From JABHCC01 sp034658635 (lineage in GTDB: Bacteria > Bacteroidota > Bacteroidia > Bacteroidales > UBA12481), in contig JAYEFL010000344.1 of the NCBI GenBank assembly GCA_034658635.1, positions 1 to 26,555 of the forward strand: 26,555 nucleotides of DNA, given 5' to 3'. Every line of letters starts with the position of its first letter. Positions within the stretch are counted from its first letter, which is position 1. Made by a program: the position numbers and the translations under genes. Of this stretch, positions 8,595 through 16,357 are shown one piece after another. The notes under the pieces were generated by a model that saw only the letters and a program-made list of their open reading frames with translations, did no database searches and was not told the DNA's origin.

Positions 8595-9530
8595 TTATTC
8601 TAAGAGCTGTAAAACAGCCAATGCATTTATCTTATCTTTCTCAAGCTGGGCACGAAGTTCATCCAGGTTATTAAATCGCATCTCTTCTCTCAGCCGCCGA
8701 TGAAATGAGACCTTCAATTCTTCTCCATAAAGCTCTCCTGAATGGCCAAACAGATGCACCTCTATACTTTTCCTGCCAGTATTCTCAACAGTGGGACGGG
8801 TACCAATGTTTAACATTCCGCCATATTCTGACCCATTCCATTTAACTTTCACAACATATACGCCATCCTGTGGAATTTGTTTCCATCCTTCACAACAAGA
8901 AATGTTAGCGGTTGGAAAACCAATCTGTCTGCCTATTTGCTTTCCTGACTCAACATTTCCAAGAATAAAATAGGGATATCCTAACATCCTATTTGCAGAT
9001 GCCAGATCTCCTGCCATGAGGCAGGAGCGGATAAAAGTACTTGAAATCCTGACCTCATCAGAGGTAAAAGAATCTAATCCTGATATCCCAAATCCAAACT
9101 GAGCAGCAAGCTTCTTAACCAATTCAAAAGATCCACCCCTTCCCTTCCCGAAACGGTGATCGTCACCAACAACCAAGTGCCTTATTCTCAGACTATCTAC
9201 TAAAACTGTTTTTGCAAAATCATCAGCCGGAGTCTGAGCTAGTTCTTTATCGAAAGGTAAAACAACTAAGTGATCAATGCCTATATCTCTAAGAATCATC
9301 TCCTTCTCTCTTATACTCATTAACAACCTGAACTTTTTGTCATCCGGATTAAAAAACAAAAAGGGATGAGGCCAAAAAGTAACAACCATGGTGGGAGCGT
9401 TTATTGCTTTTGCCTCAGACTTCAACAAGGACAATAACTTCTTATGCCCCAAATGAACTCCATCAAACACGCCGATTGTCAGCGCAGGCTTCAAGTTACT
9501 CAGGTTCTCTAAACTGGTGTGTATCTCCAC
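8595..9530 (-). CDS. ribF: Bifunctional riboflavin kinase / FMN adenylyltransferase
   Basis: 311 residues from a GTG start at 9530, the usual length for RibF. It phosphorylates riboflavin to FMN and then adenylates FMN to FAD. The N-terminal nucleotidyltransferase domain shows GVFDGVHLGHK (20-30), TFWPHP (51-56) and ISSTFIRS (162-169). The C-terminal kinase domain shows GFPTANI (204-210) and NIGTRPT (241-247). The frame stays open upstream of 9530, but that extension would run through the divergent promoter region and into the neighbouring plus-strand gene and has no RibF similarity. GTG at 9530 fits the family N-terminus (EIHTSLENL). It precedes ahcY by 24 nt. A -7 box TACTTTTG lies on the minus strand at 9550-9557. 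Confidence 0.95.
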   Translation of the reverse strand: MEIHTSLENLSNLKPALTIGVFDGVHLGHKKLLSLLKSEAKAINAPTMVVTFWPHPFLFFNPDDKKFRLLMSIREKEMILRDIGIDHLVVLPFDKELAQTPADDFAKTVLVDSLRIRHLVVGDDHRFGKGRGGSFELVKKLAAQFGFGISGLDSFTSDEVRISSTFIRSCLMAGDLASANRMLGYPYFILGNVESGKQIGRQIGFPTANISCCEGWKQIPQDGVYVVKVKWNGSEYGGMLNIGTRPTVENTGRKSIEVHLFGHSGELYGEELKVSFHRRLREEMRFNNLDELRAQLEKDKINALAVLQLLE

Positions 9531-9542
9531 GGTGGTGCTAAA

Positions 9543-9576
9543 TTTTGTACAAAAGTAAAAAAAAACAATACTTTTG
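9543..9576 (+). promoter_or_regulatory. Divergent promoter region of ribF and thioredoxin-like gene
   Basis: On the plus strand, TTTG (9544-9547), a 21-nt spacer and TACTTTTG (9569-9576) fit the Bacteroidota promoter consensus for the gene at 9604. On the minus strand, TACTTTTG at 9550-9557 is a -7 box for ribF without a clear -33. A perfect 12-bp palindrome TTTTGTACAAAA (9543-9554) overlaps the plus-strand -33 and the minus-strand -7, so a protein bound there could affect both genes. Confidence 0.6.
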
Positions 9577-9603
9577 GCAGAGAAATAAATCTTACAATAG
9601 AAT

Positions 9604-10764
9604 ATGAAAAAAATACTTGCAATTGCATTAGTAAGCCTTATTCTGATAAGCAGTTGGCAATGTGGACGTGATAAAAGCTTCACAGTAAGCGGGCAGTTAG
9701 TTGGAGCAGAAAATGACACGATTAGCCTTGAAGAGATGGGAGAAAAAGGGATTAATAGTATCTCAACCATTTTTGCGGATAATGATGGATTCTTCACATT
9801 CACTGACACAGCCGCAAATCCGAGATTCTTATTATTAAAAACCAGGAATAACTACATTTCACTATTAGTGCTAAACGGACAAAGCATTCAAGTGTTTGCA
9901 GACCTGGCAGATCTAAATGAAACATTTACTGTAGAAGGATCCCCTGAAAGTGAACTGATTTGGGAACTAAACAAGGAAATGCAGGCAGCTACAGTTATGT
10001 TAGACTCTCTAGGAACAATTTACGAAAGTCAGCAAGCAAGGGGAGTAGGACCTGATGCAGACACGTGGTTTCAACGTAAGTTTCAAGACTTGTTAAACCA
10101 ACAAAAAGATTTTATCAAGGGGTTTATTAGTGAACATTATGCATCACCTGCCAGTCTGATGGCTCTTTCTCACCAGATTGGACGTCAGTCTGTATTAAAT
10201 CCTGCAACTGATTTTGCCTATTTTGCAAAAGTTGACTCTGCCCTCACAATTACATATCCCGAATCCCGGATGGTTGCAACTTTGCACAATTGGGTTGTTG
10301 GGTATCAACAGCAGCAAATCATCAATGCTGCCCAACAGGGCTCCGCAGGCATAGGTGCAGAAGCACCGGAAATTAAGCTCCCGAACCCTGAGGGAAAAAC
10401 CATCACTCTTTCTTCCTTGCGAGGCAAGTATGTTTTGCTCGATTTCTGGGCAGCATGGTGCAGTCCGTGTCGCAGAGAAAACCCTGCATTAGTAAGAGCA
10501 TACGAAAAATTCAATCAAAAAGGTTTTGAAATTTACCAGGTATCACTTGATAAAACACGAGAAGACTGGGTAAGGGCGATTGAAACAGACCGATTAAACT
10601 GGACACATGTCAGTGATCTTAAGTATTGGGGATCACCCGTAGCAAAATTGTATTATGTAAAAAGCATTCCTGCCAATTTCTTAATCGACCCCAAGGGTGA
10701 AATTATTGCCACTAATCTAAGAGGAGCTGCTTTAGAAGAAATACTCAACGAGATATTTAAGTAA
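9604..10764 (+). CDS. Thioredoxin-fold lipoprotein (TlpA/ResA-like, DUF4369-type N-terminus)
   Basis: 386 residues. The N-terminus is a lipoprotein signal (residues 4-16 hydrophobic, SSWQC with C20 as lipidation site), so the protein is anchored facing the periplasm. Residues about 24-115 resemble the DUF4369 domain (FTVSGQLVGAENDTISLEE, FTFTDTA) that precedes thioredoxin domains in Bacteroidota. A helical linker follows. From about 250 there is a TlpA/AhpC-TSA-type thioredoxin domain with LLDFWAAWCSPCRRENP; the active-site pair is C286-C289 (WCSPC), followed by a cis-Pro loop (SIPANFLIDPKG). It should reduce or oxidise thiols of envelope proteins; the target is unknown. lpxH starts 2 nt after its stop, so the two are translationally coupled. 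It is not a classic DsbA. Confidence 0.9.
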   Translation: MKKILAIALVSLILISSWQCGRDKSFTVSGQLVGAENDTISLEEMGEKGINSISTIFADNDGFFTFTDTAANPRFLLLKTRNNYISLLVLNGQSIQVFADLADLNETFTVEGSPESELIWELNKEMQAATVMLDSLGTIYESQQARGVGPDADTWFQRKFQDLLNQQKDFIKGFISEHYASPASLMALSHQIGRQSVLNPATDFAYFAKVDSALTITYPESRMVATLHNWVVGYQQQQIINAAQQGSAGIGAEAPEIKLPNPEGKTITLSSLRGKYVLLDFWAAWCSPCRRENPALVRAYEKFNQKGFEIYQVSLDKTREDWVRAIETDRLNWTHVSDLKYWGSPVAKLYYVKSIPANFLIDPKGEIIATNLRGAALEEILNEIFK

Positions 10765-10766
10765 CA

Positions 10767-11504
10767 GTGACCGGCACAAAAGTATATTTCATTTCTGATG
10801 CTCATTTGGGAACACCAGATCCTGAGAAAAGTCTGCAAAGAGAAATCAAATTGGTTCAACTGCTGGAGCAAGCTCGCCATGATGCTGCAGCCATCTATTT
10901 TCTAGGAGATATTTTCGACTTTTGGTATGAATACAAAAGTGTTGTTCCGCGAGGGTACACAAGGATTTTAGGGAAAATAGCTGAGTTATGCGATTCCGGA
11001 CTGGAAATACATTTCTTTACCGGCAATCATGATATTTGGGTTTTCGACTACTTACCTAAAGAAACCGGTGTCATTCTACACAGACAACCGATAATTACTG
11101 AGATTCTTGGAAAAACTTTCTTTCTGGCTCATGGTGACGGGATTGATGAAGAGGATAAAAAATTCAGATTCCTCAAAAAGATCTTCACAAATCCTTTTCT
11201 CCAATGGTGCTTTTCGCGCATACATCCGAACTTTGCCTTTGGTCTGGCAAAAAGATGGTCAAAATACAGTCGCGATCAACAGCAGGTAGATCCCTTTAAG
11301 GGAGAAAGAGAACCTTTTGTTATGTATGCCCGGAAACACCTGATGGATCAGGGCTTAGACTATGTGGTGTTCGGACACCGGCATTGCCCTGCACATTACC
11401 CATTGAATTCATCAACAAACCTGATTATCCTGGGAGATTGGTTGTCGAATTTCACTATCGGGATATTTGATGGCAAAGAATTCCAATTGATAAAAGACGA
11501 ATAA
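10767..11504 (+). CDS. lpxH: UDP-2,3-diacylglucosamine diphosphatase (LpxH)
   Basis: 245 residues from a GTG start 2 nt after the preceding stop. LpxH hydrolyses UDP-2,3-diacylglucosamine to lipid X and UMP at the inner membrane in lipid A synthesis. The calcineurin-like metallophosphatase motifs are all present: ISDAHLG (D11, H13), GDIFDFW (D48), GNHD (N87, H88), AHGDG (H122) and GHRH (H204, H206). The length matches the family. Its presence implies a Gram-negative envelope. The gene ends 92 nt before the convergent pyrophosphatase gene; the gap holds two repeat copies. Alternative LpxH-like paralogues exist in Bacteroidota, but no other candidate is visible here. Confidence 0.92.
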   Translation: MTGTKVYFISDAHLGTPDPEKSLQREIKLVQLLEQARHDAAAIYFLGDIFDFWYEYKSVVPRGYTRILGKIAELCDSGLEIHFFTGNHDIWVFDYLPKETGVILHRQPIITEILGKTFFLAHGDGIDEEDKKFRFLKKIFTNPFLQWCFSRIHPNFAFGLAKRWSKYSRDQQQVDPFKGEREPFVMYARKHLMDQGLDYVVFGHRHCPAHYPLNSSTNLIILGDWLSNFTIGIFDGKEFQLIKDE

Positions 11505-11567
11505 AACAAATAAGGGCAGACACATTGGGGCAAACAAATAAGGGCAGACACATTGGTCTGCCCCTAC
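11504..11567 (-). repeat. REP-like repeat, two direct copies, one forming a perfect hairpin; probable hppA terminator
   Basis: A 25-bp sequence occurs exactly twice, at 11504-11528 and 11532-11556 (period 28). The second copy continues into a perfect inverted repeat: GGGCAGAC (11542-11549), loop acattg, GTCTGCCC (11556-11563), then CTAC. The first copy lacks the right arm. On the minus strand the hairpin is followed by TTATTTGTTT, a plausible U-rich tail, so it may terminate hppA. The same hairpin recurs at 7113-7138. The GTAGGGGC...GCCC form resembles REP/MITE-like hairpins of other bacteria, some mobilised by RAYT transposases; that link is inference. Confidence 0.75.
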
Positions 11568-11596
11568 TAGGTTGATATCAATATTATTAATGGATT

Positions 11597-13987
11597 TTAT
11601 TTCTTTATCCGCATTCCGTAGAATGAGCGGTAAACAAACACTAATCCAACAATCAGAAATACGAGTCCGATATATGGGGCCAGATTGGTAGCCCCTGTTT
11701 CTTCTGCCCGTATTATCATTTCGATAGAAATTTCTGCTGCCAGCAAACCAAATAAGGTTGAGAACTTGATAATTGGATTTAGTGCAACCGAAGAAGTGTC
11801 TTTGAACGGATCTCCAACTGTATCACCAACTACTGCTGCTTCATGCAATGGGGTGCCACTTTCCTTCAAGTCAACTTCAACTACTTTCTTTGCATTATCC
11901 CAGGCACCTCCGGCATTGGCCATGAATAAGGCCTGAAAAAGCCCAAAAATTGCAATTGAGATCAAGTATGAAACAAAGAAGTTAGGATCAAAGAATGCAA
12001 ATGACAGTGTCATTGACATGATAACAATAAAAATATTCCACATCCCCTTCTGGGCATAGACAGTACATATTTTTACAACCGCCTTCGAGTCTTCTACATC
12101 AGCCCTTTCCTTATCAAGATTAATATGCTTCTTAATAAATTCCACAGCACGGTATGCTCCTGTTGTAACAGCCTGCATAGATGCACCTGAGAACCAATAA
12201 ATAACGGCTCCCCCTGCAATGAATCCAAGAAGCACCGGTCCATCCGTCAGAGAAATATTCAGCATTCCTACTTTTTCGAGAATAAGAATAATTGAGAAAA
12301 TCATTGTGGTTGCACCAATCACTGCAGTACCAATTAGCACAGGCTTAGCGGTCGCCTTAAAGGTATTGCCCGCAGAATCATTTGCTTCAAGATAATGCTT
12401 ACCCATTTCAAAATCAGGCTCAAATCCGTAATCTTTTTTAATCTCATCCTCGATTCCATCAATAGATTCAATCTTTGACAAAGAGAAAACACTCTGAGCA
12501 TTATCCGTAACCGGACCATAACTATCCACAGCAATGGTCACCGGCCCCATTCCCAGGAATCCAAAGGCCACTAGTCCAAAGGCAAAAATGGTTGGATAGT
12601 TCATTATGGCCTCCAACTCCATTGTAGAAATGAAGAATGCGACAAACATAAGGAGCACAAGGATCATTCCTTTCCAAAATGCTGCAAAATTACCTGCCAC
12701 CAGGCCTGACAGTATATTAAGTGATGCTCCACCCTCGCGACTGGCAACAACAATCTCCTGCACATGTCGTGATTTAGAACTCGTAAATGCCTTGGTTAAT
12801 TCCGGAATAATGGCAGCAGCAAATGTGCCACAGCTAATTATGGTAGCTAGTTTCCACCACAATCCATCACCCATAGTATCACCAATCAATGACCAGCTTG
12901 CCAGGTATGTTACTGCTATGGAAATTACTGACGTAATCCAAATCAGTGAAGTTAGCGGGTTCTCAAAGTTAAAATCTTTTGACTGTCCGTATTTTGCTTT
13001 ACTATAACTGTGGTTAATCCCGTATGACAGCATTGAAGTAACCACCATCAGAAGTCGCATAGCAAAAATCCAGACTATCAGTGAAGCTTGAAATTCTACT
13101 TTCAGAACTCCCAATACAATAAATGCTATCAGAGCAACTCCTGTTACCCCGTAAGTCTCAAATCCATCAGCAGTAGGTCCAACACTATCACCTGCATTAT
13201 CTCCAACGCAATCGGCAATAACTCCAGGATTTCTAGGATCATCTTCTGGAAGGTTGAAGACAATTTTCATCAAATCAGCCCCAATGTCGGCGATCTTTGT
13301 AAAGATTCCGCCAGCGATCCTGAGTGCACTTGCTGCCAGAGATTCTCCAATAGCAAAACCAATGAAGCATGCGCCTGCAGCTTCACCCGGAACAAAAAGC
13401 AGAATAACCAGCATCATGATAAGCTCAACGCTAATTAAAAGCAATCCGATACTCATCCCGGATTGCAGGGGAATAGTTACTATGTCAAACGGCTTGCCCT
13501 TCAGAGCAGCAAAGGATGTACGACTGTTAGCCAAGGTGTTAATACGGATTCCGAACCATGCAACACCGTATGAACCCAAAATACCTAAAACCGACCAAAA
13601 CAGAATCAGAAGAACCTTTGGAATCTTCATTCCGCTCAAACCCAGAAAATAATAGGTGATAGCAAGGCCAATGATGACAAAAAGAATTATCAGAAAACGA
13701 CCTTGTTGAAAAAGGTATGTTTTACAGGTTTCAAAAATAATTTTTGAAACATCTAACATAGACGAATGGGCTGGCATTTTTTTAATTCTGGTATACTGCC
13801 AAAACCCGAACAACATACCCACAAAAACAATAATCAGTCCATAGAAAAGCAACTCCCATCCGGTAAGAGCACCGTTAAAGAATGAAGTTTGGCTTAGATC
13901 TGGAACCTCGAGATCGGCTTCACCAGCCATGACCAGTACTGGGAATATTAATCCTAGTACAAGAAGAAGGAAAGAACGTTTTTTCAT
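11597..13987 (-). CDS. hppA: Membrane-bound ion-translocating pyrophosphatase
   Basis: 796 residues with about 16 hydrophobic segments. The enzyme couples pyrophosphate hydrolysis to pumping of H+ and/or Na+ across the cytoplasmic membrane. Signatures: DIGADLMK (234-241), LPEDDPRNPG (246-255), ADCVGDNAGDS (258-268) and, near the C-terminus, the second acidic cluster VVGDTVGDPFKD. Residue K544 in GNTFKAT sits where K+-independent pumps carry Lys and K+-dependent ones carry Ala, but the residue three further on is Ala rather than the usual Thr or Gly. Bacteroidota members include dual Na+/H+ pumps, so ion specificity and K+ dependence stay open. The N-terminal 21 residues look like a cleavable signal or first helix. 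The gene is monocistronic with a good promoter upstream and a REP hairpin downstream. Confidence 0.96.
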   Translation of the reverse strand: MKKRSFLLLVLGLIFPVLVMAGEADLEVPDLSQTSFFNGALTGWELLFYGLIIVFVGMLFGFWQYTRIKKMPAHSSMLDVSKIIFETCKTYLFQQGRFLIILFVIIGLAITYYFLGLSGMKIPKVLLILFWSVLGILGSYGVAWFGIRINTLANSRTSFAALKGKPFDIVTIPLQSGMSIGLLLISVELIMMLVILLFVPGEAAGACFIGFAIGESLAASALRIAGGIFTKIADIGADLMKIVFNLPEDDPRNPGVIADCVGDNAGDSVGPTADGFETYGVTGVALIAFIVLGVLKVEFQASLIVWIFAMRLLMVVTSMLSYGINHSYSKAKYGQSKDFNFENPLTSLIWITSVISIAVTYLASWSLIGDTMGDGLWWKLATIISCGTFAAAIIPELTKAFTSSKSRHVQEIVVASREGGASLNILSGLVAGNFAAFWKGMILVLLMFVAFFISTMELEAIMNYPTIFAFGLVAFGFLGMGPVTIAVDSYGPVTDNAQSVFSLSKIESIDGIEDEIKKDYGFEPDFEMGKHYLEANDSAGNTFKATAKPVLIGTAVIGATTMIFSIILILEKVGMLNISLTDGPVLLGFIAGGAVIYWFSGASMQAVTTGAYRAVEFIKKHINLDKERADVEDSKAVVKICTVYAQKGMWNIFIVIMSMTLSFAFFDPNFFVSYLISIAIFGLFQALFMANAGGAWDNAKKVVEVDLKESGTPLHEAAVVGDTVGDPFKDTSSVALNPIIKFSTLFGLLAAEISIEMIIRAEETGATNLAPYIGLVFLIVGLVFVYRSFYGMRIKK

Positions 13988-14018
13988 TTGTATTTCTTAA
14001 AATTTAAAAAATTCTCAT

Positions 14019-14049
14019 CAAAAATAGGAAAGCCCAGCGGAAAAGCAAA
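14019..14049 (-). promoter_or_regulatory. Bacteroidota-type promoter of hppA
   Basis: On the minus strand, TTTG at 14046-14049, a 19-nt spacer and TATTTTTG at 14019-14026 match the TTTG-N19-21-TAnnTTTG consensus. The -7 box ends 31 nt upstream of the hppA ATG. Confidence 0.7.
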
Positions 14050-14116
14050 AATTAGGCACATTAACACAGCATTAACATTTATCCCTCATTATTCACATTA
14101 TTTAACACAAACCCGA

Positions 14117-14145
14117 TGTAACGATTAGGTAGTTAGGGCGTCTTA
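14117..14145 (+). promoter_or_regulatory. ECF-sigma-type promoter of the LEDWMF-repeat protein
   Basis: TGTAAC (14117-14122), a 16-nt spacer and CGTCTTA (14139-14145) match the AAC / CGTC element pair recognised by many ECF sigma factors. The ATG lies about 38 nt downstream, after a good Shine-Dalgarno (GGAG at 14171-14174). No TAnnTTTG box is seen for this gene. No sigma or anti-sigma gene is in the window. Confidence 0.55.
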
Positions 14146-14182
14146 CTATTGAAAACAAATTTAAAACACAGGAGAAAAAAAA

Positions 14183-14608
14183 ATGAAAACTCTTACAATA
14201 AAATTTAGCACACTAATAATTATCCTGGCTCTAACTATCGGAAACCAGATACAAGCCAAAGACATTTCATTTAGTCCGGATAAAAAAGAAACAGTAAAAG
14301 TAAAAATTCACCCATCACTATTATCTTTCATTGCTCAGGCATTTGATATCAGTGATTCTGATTTAATCGTTCTGCATAATCAGATGAAGGACATAAAGAC
14401 CTTAACACTTGCTTATCTTGAACATGAAATTGAATTCACTTTAGAAGAAAATACCTTTGAAATAACAGGCTTGCATGAAGATTCCCAATCTCAACAATTA
14501 GAAGACTGGATGTTTGAAGAGTTATTCAGTGACGAGGAAGAAGAAGCTGTTCTTGAAGACTGGATGTTTGACACTGAATACTTCGATGGCAATGTTAAGC
14601 CTATTTAA
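14183..14608 (+). CDS. Small secreted protein with twin LEDWMF motifs, unknown function
   Basis: 141 residues. Residues 1-25 are a signal peptide (MKTLTIKFS, hydrophobic 9-20, ending QIQAK). The mature part begins with a Lys-rich strand, then a predicted alpha/beta segment, and ends in a very acidic tail. The tail carries an exact six-residue repeat, LEDWMF, at 106-111 and 124-129, each followed by a short acidic/aromatic stretch. I do not recognise a named domain; the motif resembles short ExWM-type repeats at the ends of small exported Bacteroidota proteins. The start is supported by GGAG 8 nt upstream of the ATG, a stronger Shine-Dalgarno than at most genes here. An ECF-type promoter precedes it and a strong terminator follows, so it is probably a single-gene stress- or envelope-responsive unit. 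Confidence 0.8.
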   Translation: MKTLTIKFSTLIIILALTIGNQIQAKDISFSPDKKETVKVKIHPSLLSFIAQAFDISDSDLIVLHNQMKDIKTLTLAYLEHEIEFTLEENTFEITGLHEDSQSQQLEDWMFEELFSDEEEEAVLEDWMFDTEYFDGNVKPI

Positions 14609-14679
14609 CACTCATTAAAACTATACAACACATTAAATTCTTTACTTTGAAGAGAAATAAAATACCATAGCTACAAGGA

Positions 14680-14742
14680 GTAAGTGTTTGTTTTTCGAAA
14701 CAGATTGAAGGACCGGCCGAAAGGCTGGTCTTTCTTTTTTTT
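14680..14742 (+). terminator. Rho-independent terminator with GAAA tetraloop, preceded by a UUCG hairpin
   Basis: Stem GACCGGCC (14711-14718), loop GAAA (14719-14722), stem GGCTGGTC (14723-14730) with one G-U pair, extended by A-U pairs at the base, then a T-rich run to 14742. A smaller hairpin, TGTTT-ttcg-AAACA, lies just upstream around 14688-14702. The terminator serves the gene ending at 14608. Its T-run overlaps the last base pairs of the convergent yifB stop codon at 14741-14743. Confidence 0.85.
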
Positions 14743-16276
14743 ATGCTCCCCACATCTCCCTGTCAAGTGTACGATAATTCACAGCTTCAGCTACGTGCTG
14801 CACCTGAACAGCAGCAAAGCCCTCAAGATCAGCAATCGTTCTTGACACCTTCAAAATACGGTCATATGCTCTGGCTGATAAGCCCAGTTTCTCCATAGCT
14901 TTCTTGAGAATATCTAAACTAGCCTGGTCAATTCTGACCATTTGCCTGACCAATTTTGGAGTCATTTGGGCATTACAGTAAATCCCGGAATAATTAGTAT
15001 ATCTCGATTGTTGGATTCTCCTCGCCTTTATAACTCTGTTTCTAATTACATTACTCTTCTCCGATTCCGGCAAGGCAGAAATTTTCTCAAAACTTACAGG
15101 AACAACTTCAACGTGCAGGTCGATGCGGTCTAGTAATGGTCCGGATATTTTATTTAGGTATTTTCGCACACTTCCATTCTGGCAGGTACAATCTTTATCA
15201 GGATGATTATAATATCCGCACGGACAAGGGTTCATACTGGCAATCAACATAAAATTGGCAGGATACTCCAATGTAAATCGTGCTCTTGAAATACATATCA
15301 TCCTATCTTCCAAAGGTTGTCGCATTACCTCGAGTACTGACCTTTTAAACTCAGGCAGTTCATCAAGAAACAAGACACCGTTGTGTGCGAGGGATATTTC
15401 TCCAGGCTGTGGATACGAACCTCCTCCAACAAGTGCTACATCAGAAATGGAATGATGGGGAGAACGAAATGGTCGCTGAACCACCAGAGCTCTTTTAACA
15501 CCAAGCTTCCCGGCAACAGAATGAATTTTTGTAGTTTCCAGTGACTCTTCCAGTGCAAGAGGTGGCAAGATTCCGGGCAACCTTCTGGCAAGCATAGTCT
15601 TACCCGAGCCAGGAGGCCCAACTAAAAGGGCATTATGTCCTCCAGCTGCAGAAACCTCCAAAGCTCTCTTGACACTTTCCTGTCCTTTTACATCGGCAAA
15701 ATCCAATCCAAAGTTGTTAGGAGAATCAAACTCTGCCTTCAGATCAAGAACAACCAGGTTTAATTCCTTCTTGCCTTCAAGATGGTCAATAACTTCACAA
15801 AGTCTGCCGGCGGCATACACTTGCAATGATTCAACCACCGCTGCTTCTTTTGCATTTTGGATCGGCAGTATCATGCTTCTGAATCCTTCTTTCTTAGCCT
15901 GTAGAGCCATAGGCAAAACTCCTTTGACAGGTCGTAGTTCCCCATCAAGTGATAATTCTCCAATTAGCAGAGTTGCATTCAGATCAATAGGCATAATTTG
16001 CTCATGACCAGCAAGAATTCCTATTGCGAGAGGAAGGTCGTAAGCCGTTCCTTCTTTTCTCAAATCAGCCGGAGCCATGTTTATTACAATCTTTTTTCCG
16101 GGCCACTTTCTGTTGATAGATTCAAAGGCCGAAGCTATCCTTTGTTGACTTTCTTTCACGGCCACATCAGGTAAGCCAACCAGGTAGTAACCAATCCCTG
16201 AGCTTATACTAACTTCGACCTGAATAGTAGTTGCAGAAATTCCAAAAGCCGCACTTGCAAATGTTTTAACCAGCAT
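14741..16276 (-). CDS. yifB: YifB/ComM-family AAA+ ATPase (Mg-chelatase ChlI-like)
   Basis: 511 residues, full length. Layout: N-terminal Lon-S16-like fold (1-175, with GLPDVAVKESQQR and the MAPADLRKEG stretch), AAA+ core and C-terminal ChlI-type lid domain. Walker A is GPPGSGKT (220-227), Walker B is VLFLDE (301-306), followed by LPEFKRSVLEVMRQPLEDR. Cysteines C351, C353, C363 and C365 (CPCGYYN, CTC) fit a small metal site. In naturally competent bacteria ComM acts as a hexameric branch-migration helicase during transformation; in most Bacteroidota the role is untested. No chelatase partner (ChlD/H) is nearby, so it is not a metal-chelatase subunit. Transcribed alone; convergent with the LEDWMF gene. 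Confidence 0.93.
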   Translation of the reverse strand: MLVKTFASAAFGISATTIQVEVSISSGIGYYLVGLPDVAVKESQQRIASAFESINRKWPGKKIVINMAPADLRKEGTAYDLPLAIGILAGHEQIMPIDLNATLLIGELSLDGELRPVKGVLPMALQAKKEGFRSMILPIQNAKEAAVVESLQVYAAGRLCEVIDHLEGKKELNLVVLDLKAEFDSPNNFGLDFADVKGQESVKRALEVSAAGGHNALLVGPPGSGKTMLARRLPGILPPLALEESLETTKIHSVAGKLGVKRALVVQRPFRSPHHSISDVALVGGGSYPQPGEISLAHNGVLFLDELPEFKRSVLEVMRQPLEDRMICISRARFTLEYPANFMLIASMNPCPCGYYNHPDKDCTCQNGSVRKYLNKISGPLLDRIDLHVEVVPVSFEKISALPESEKSNVIRNRVIKARRIQQSRYTNYSGIYCNAQMTPKLVRQMVRIDQASLDILKKAMEKLGLSARAYDRILKVSRTIADLEGFAAVQVQHVAEAVNYRTLDREMWGA

Positions 16277-16357
16277 TTTTTATCTTTATGTTCTATAAGT
16301 ATAGATGCAACAGAATAGGATTCTGGAAAAATAAGTGCAAATATTTTTAATAAAATT

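Noticed and set aside
9531..9809. N-terminal extension of ribF to 9809
   Set aside because: It would cross the divergent promoters and the start of the thioredoxin-like gene, and adds about 93 residues with no RibF similarity.
11504..11556. CRISPR-like direct repeats
   Set aside because: Only two 25-bp copies with a 3-nt gap, no spacers and no cas genes; better explained as a duplicated REP hairpin.
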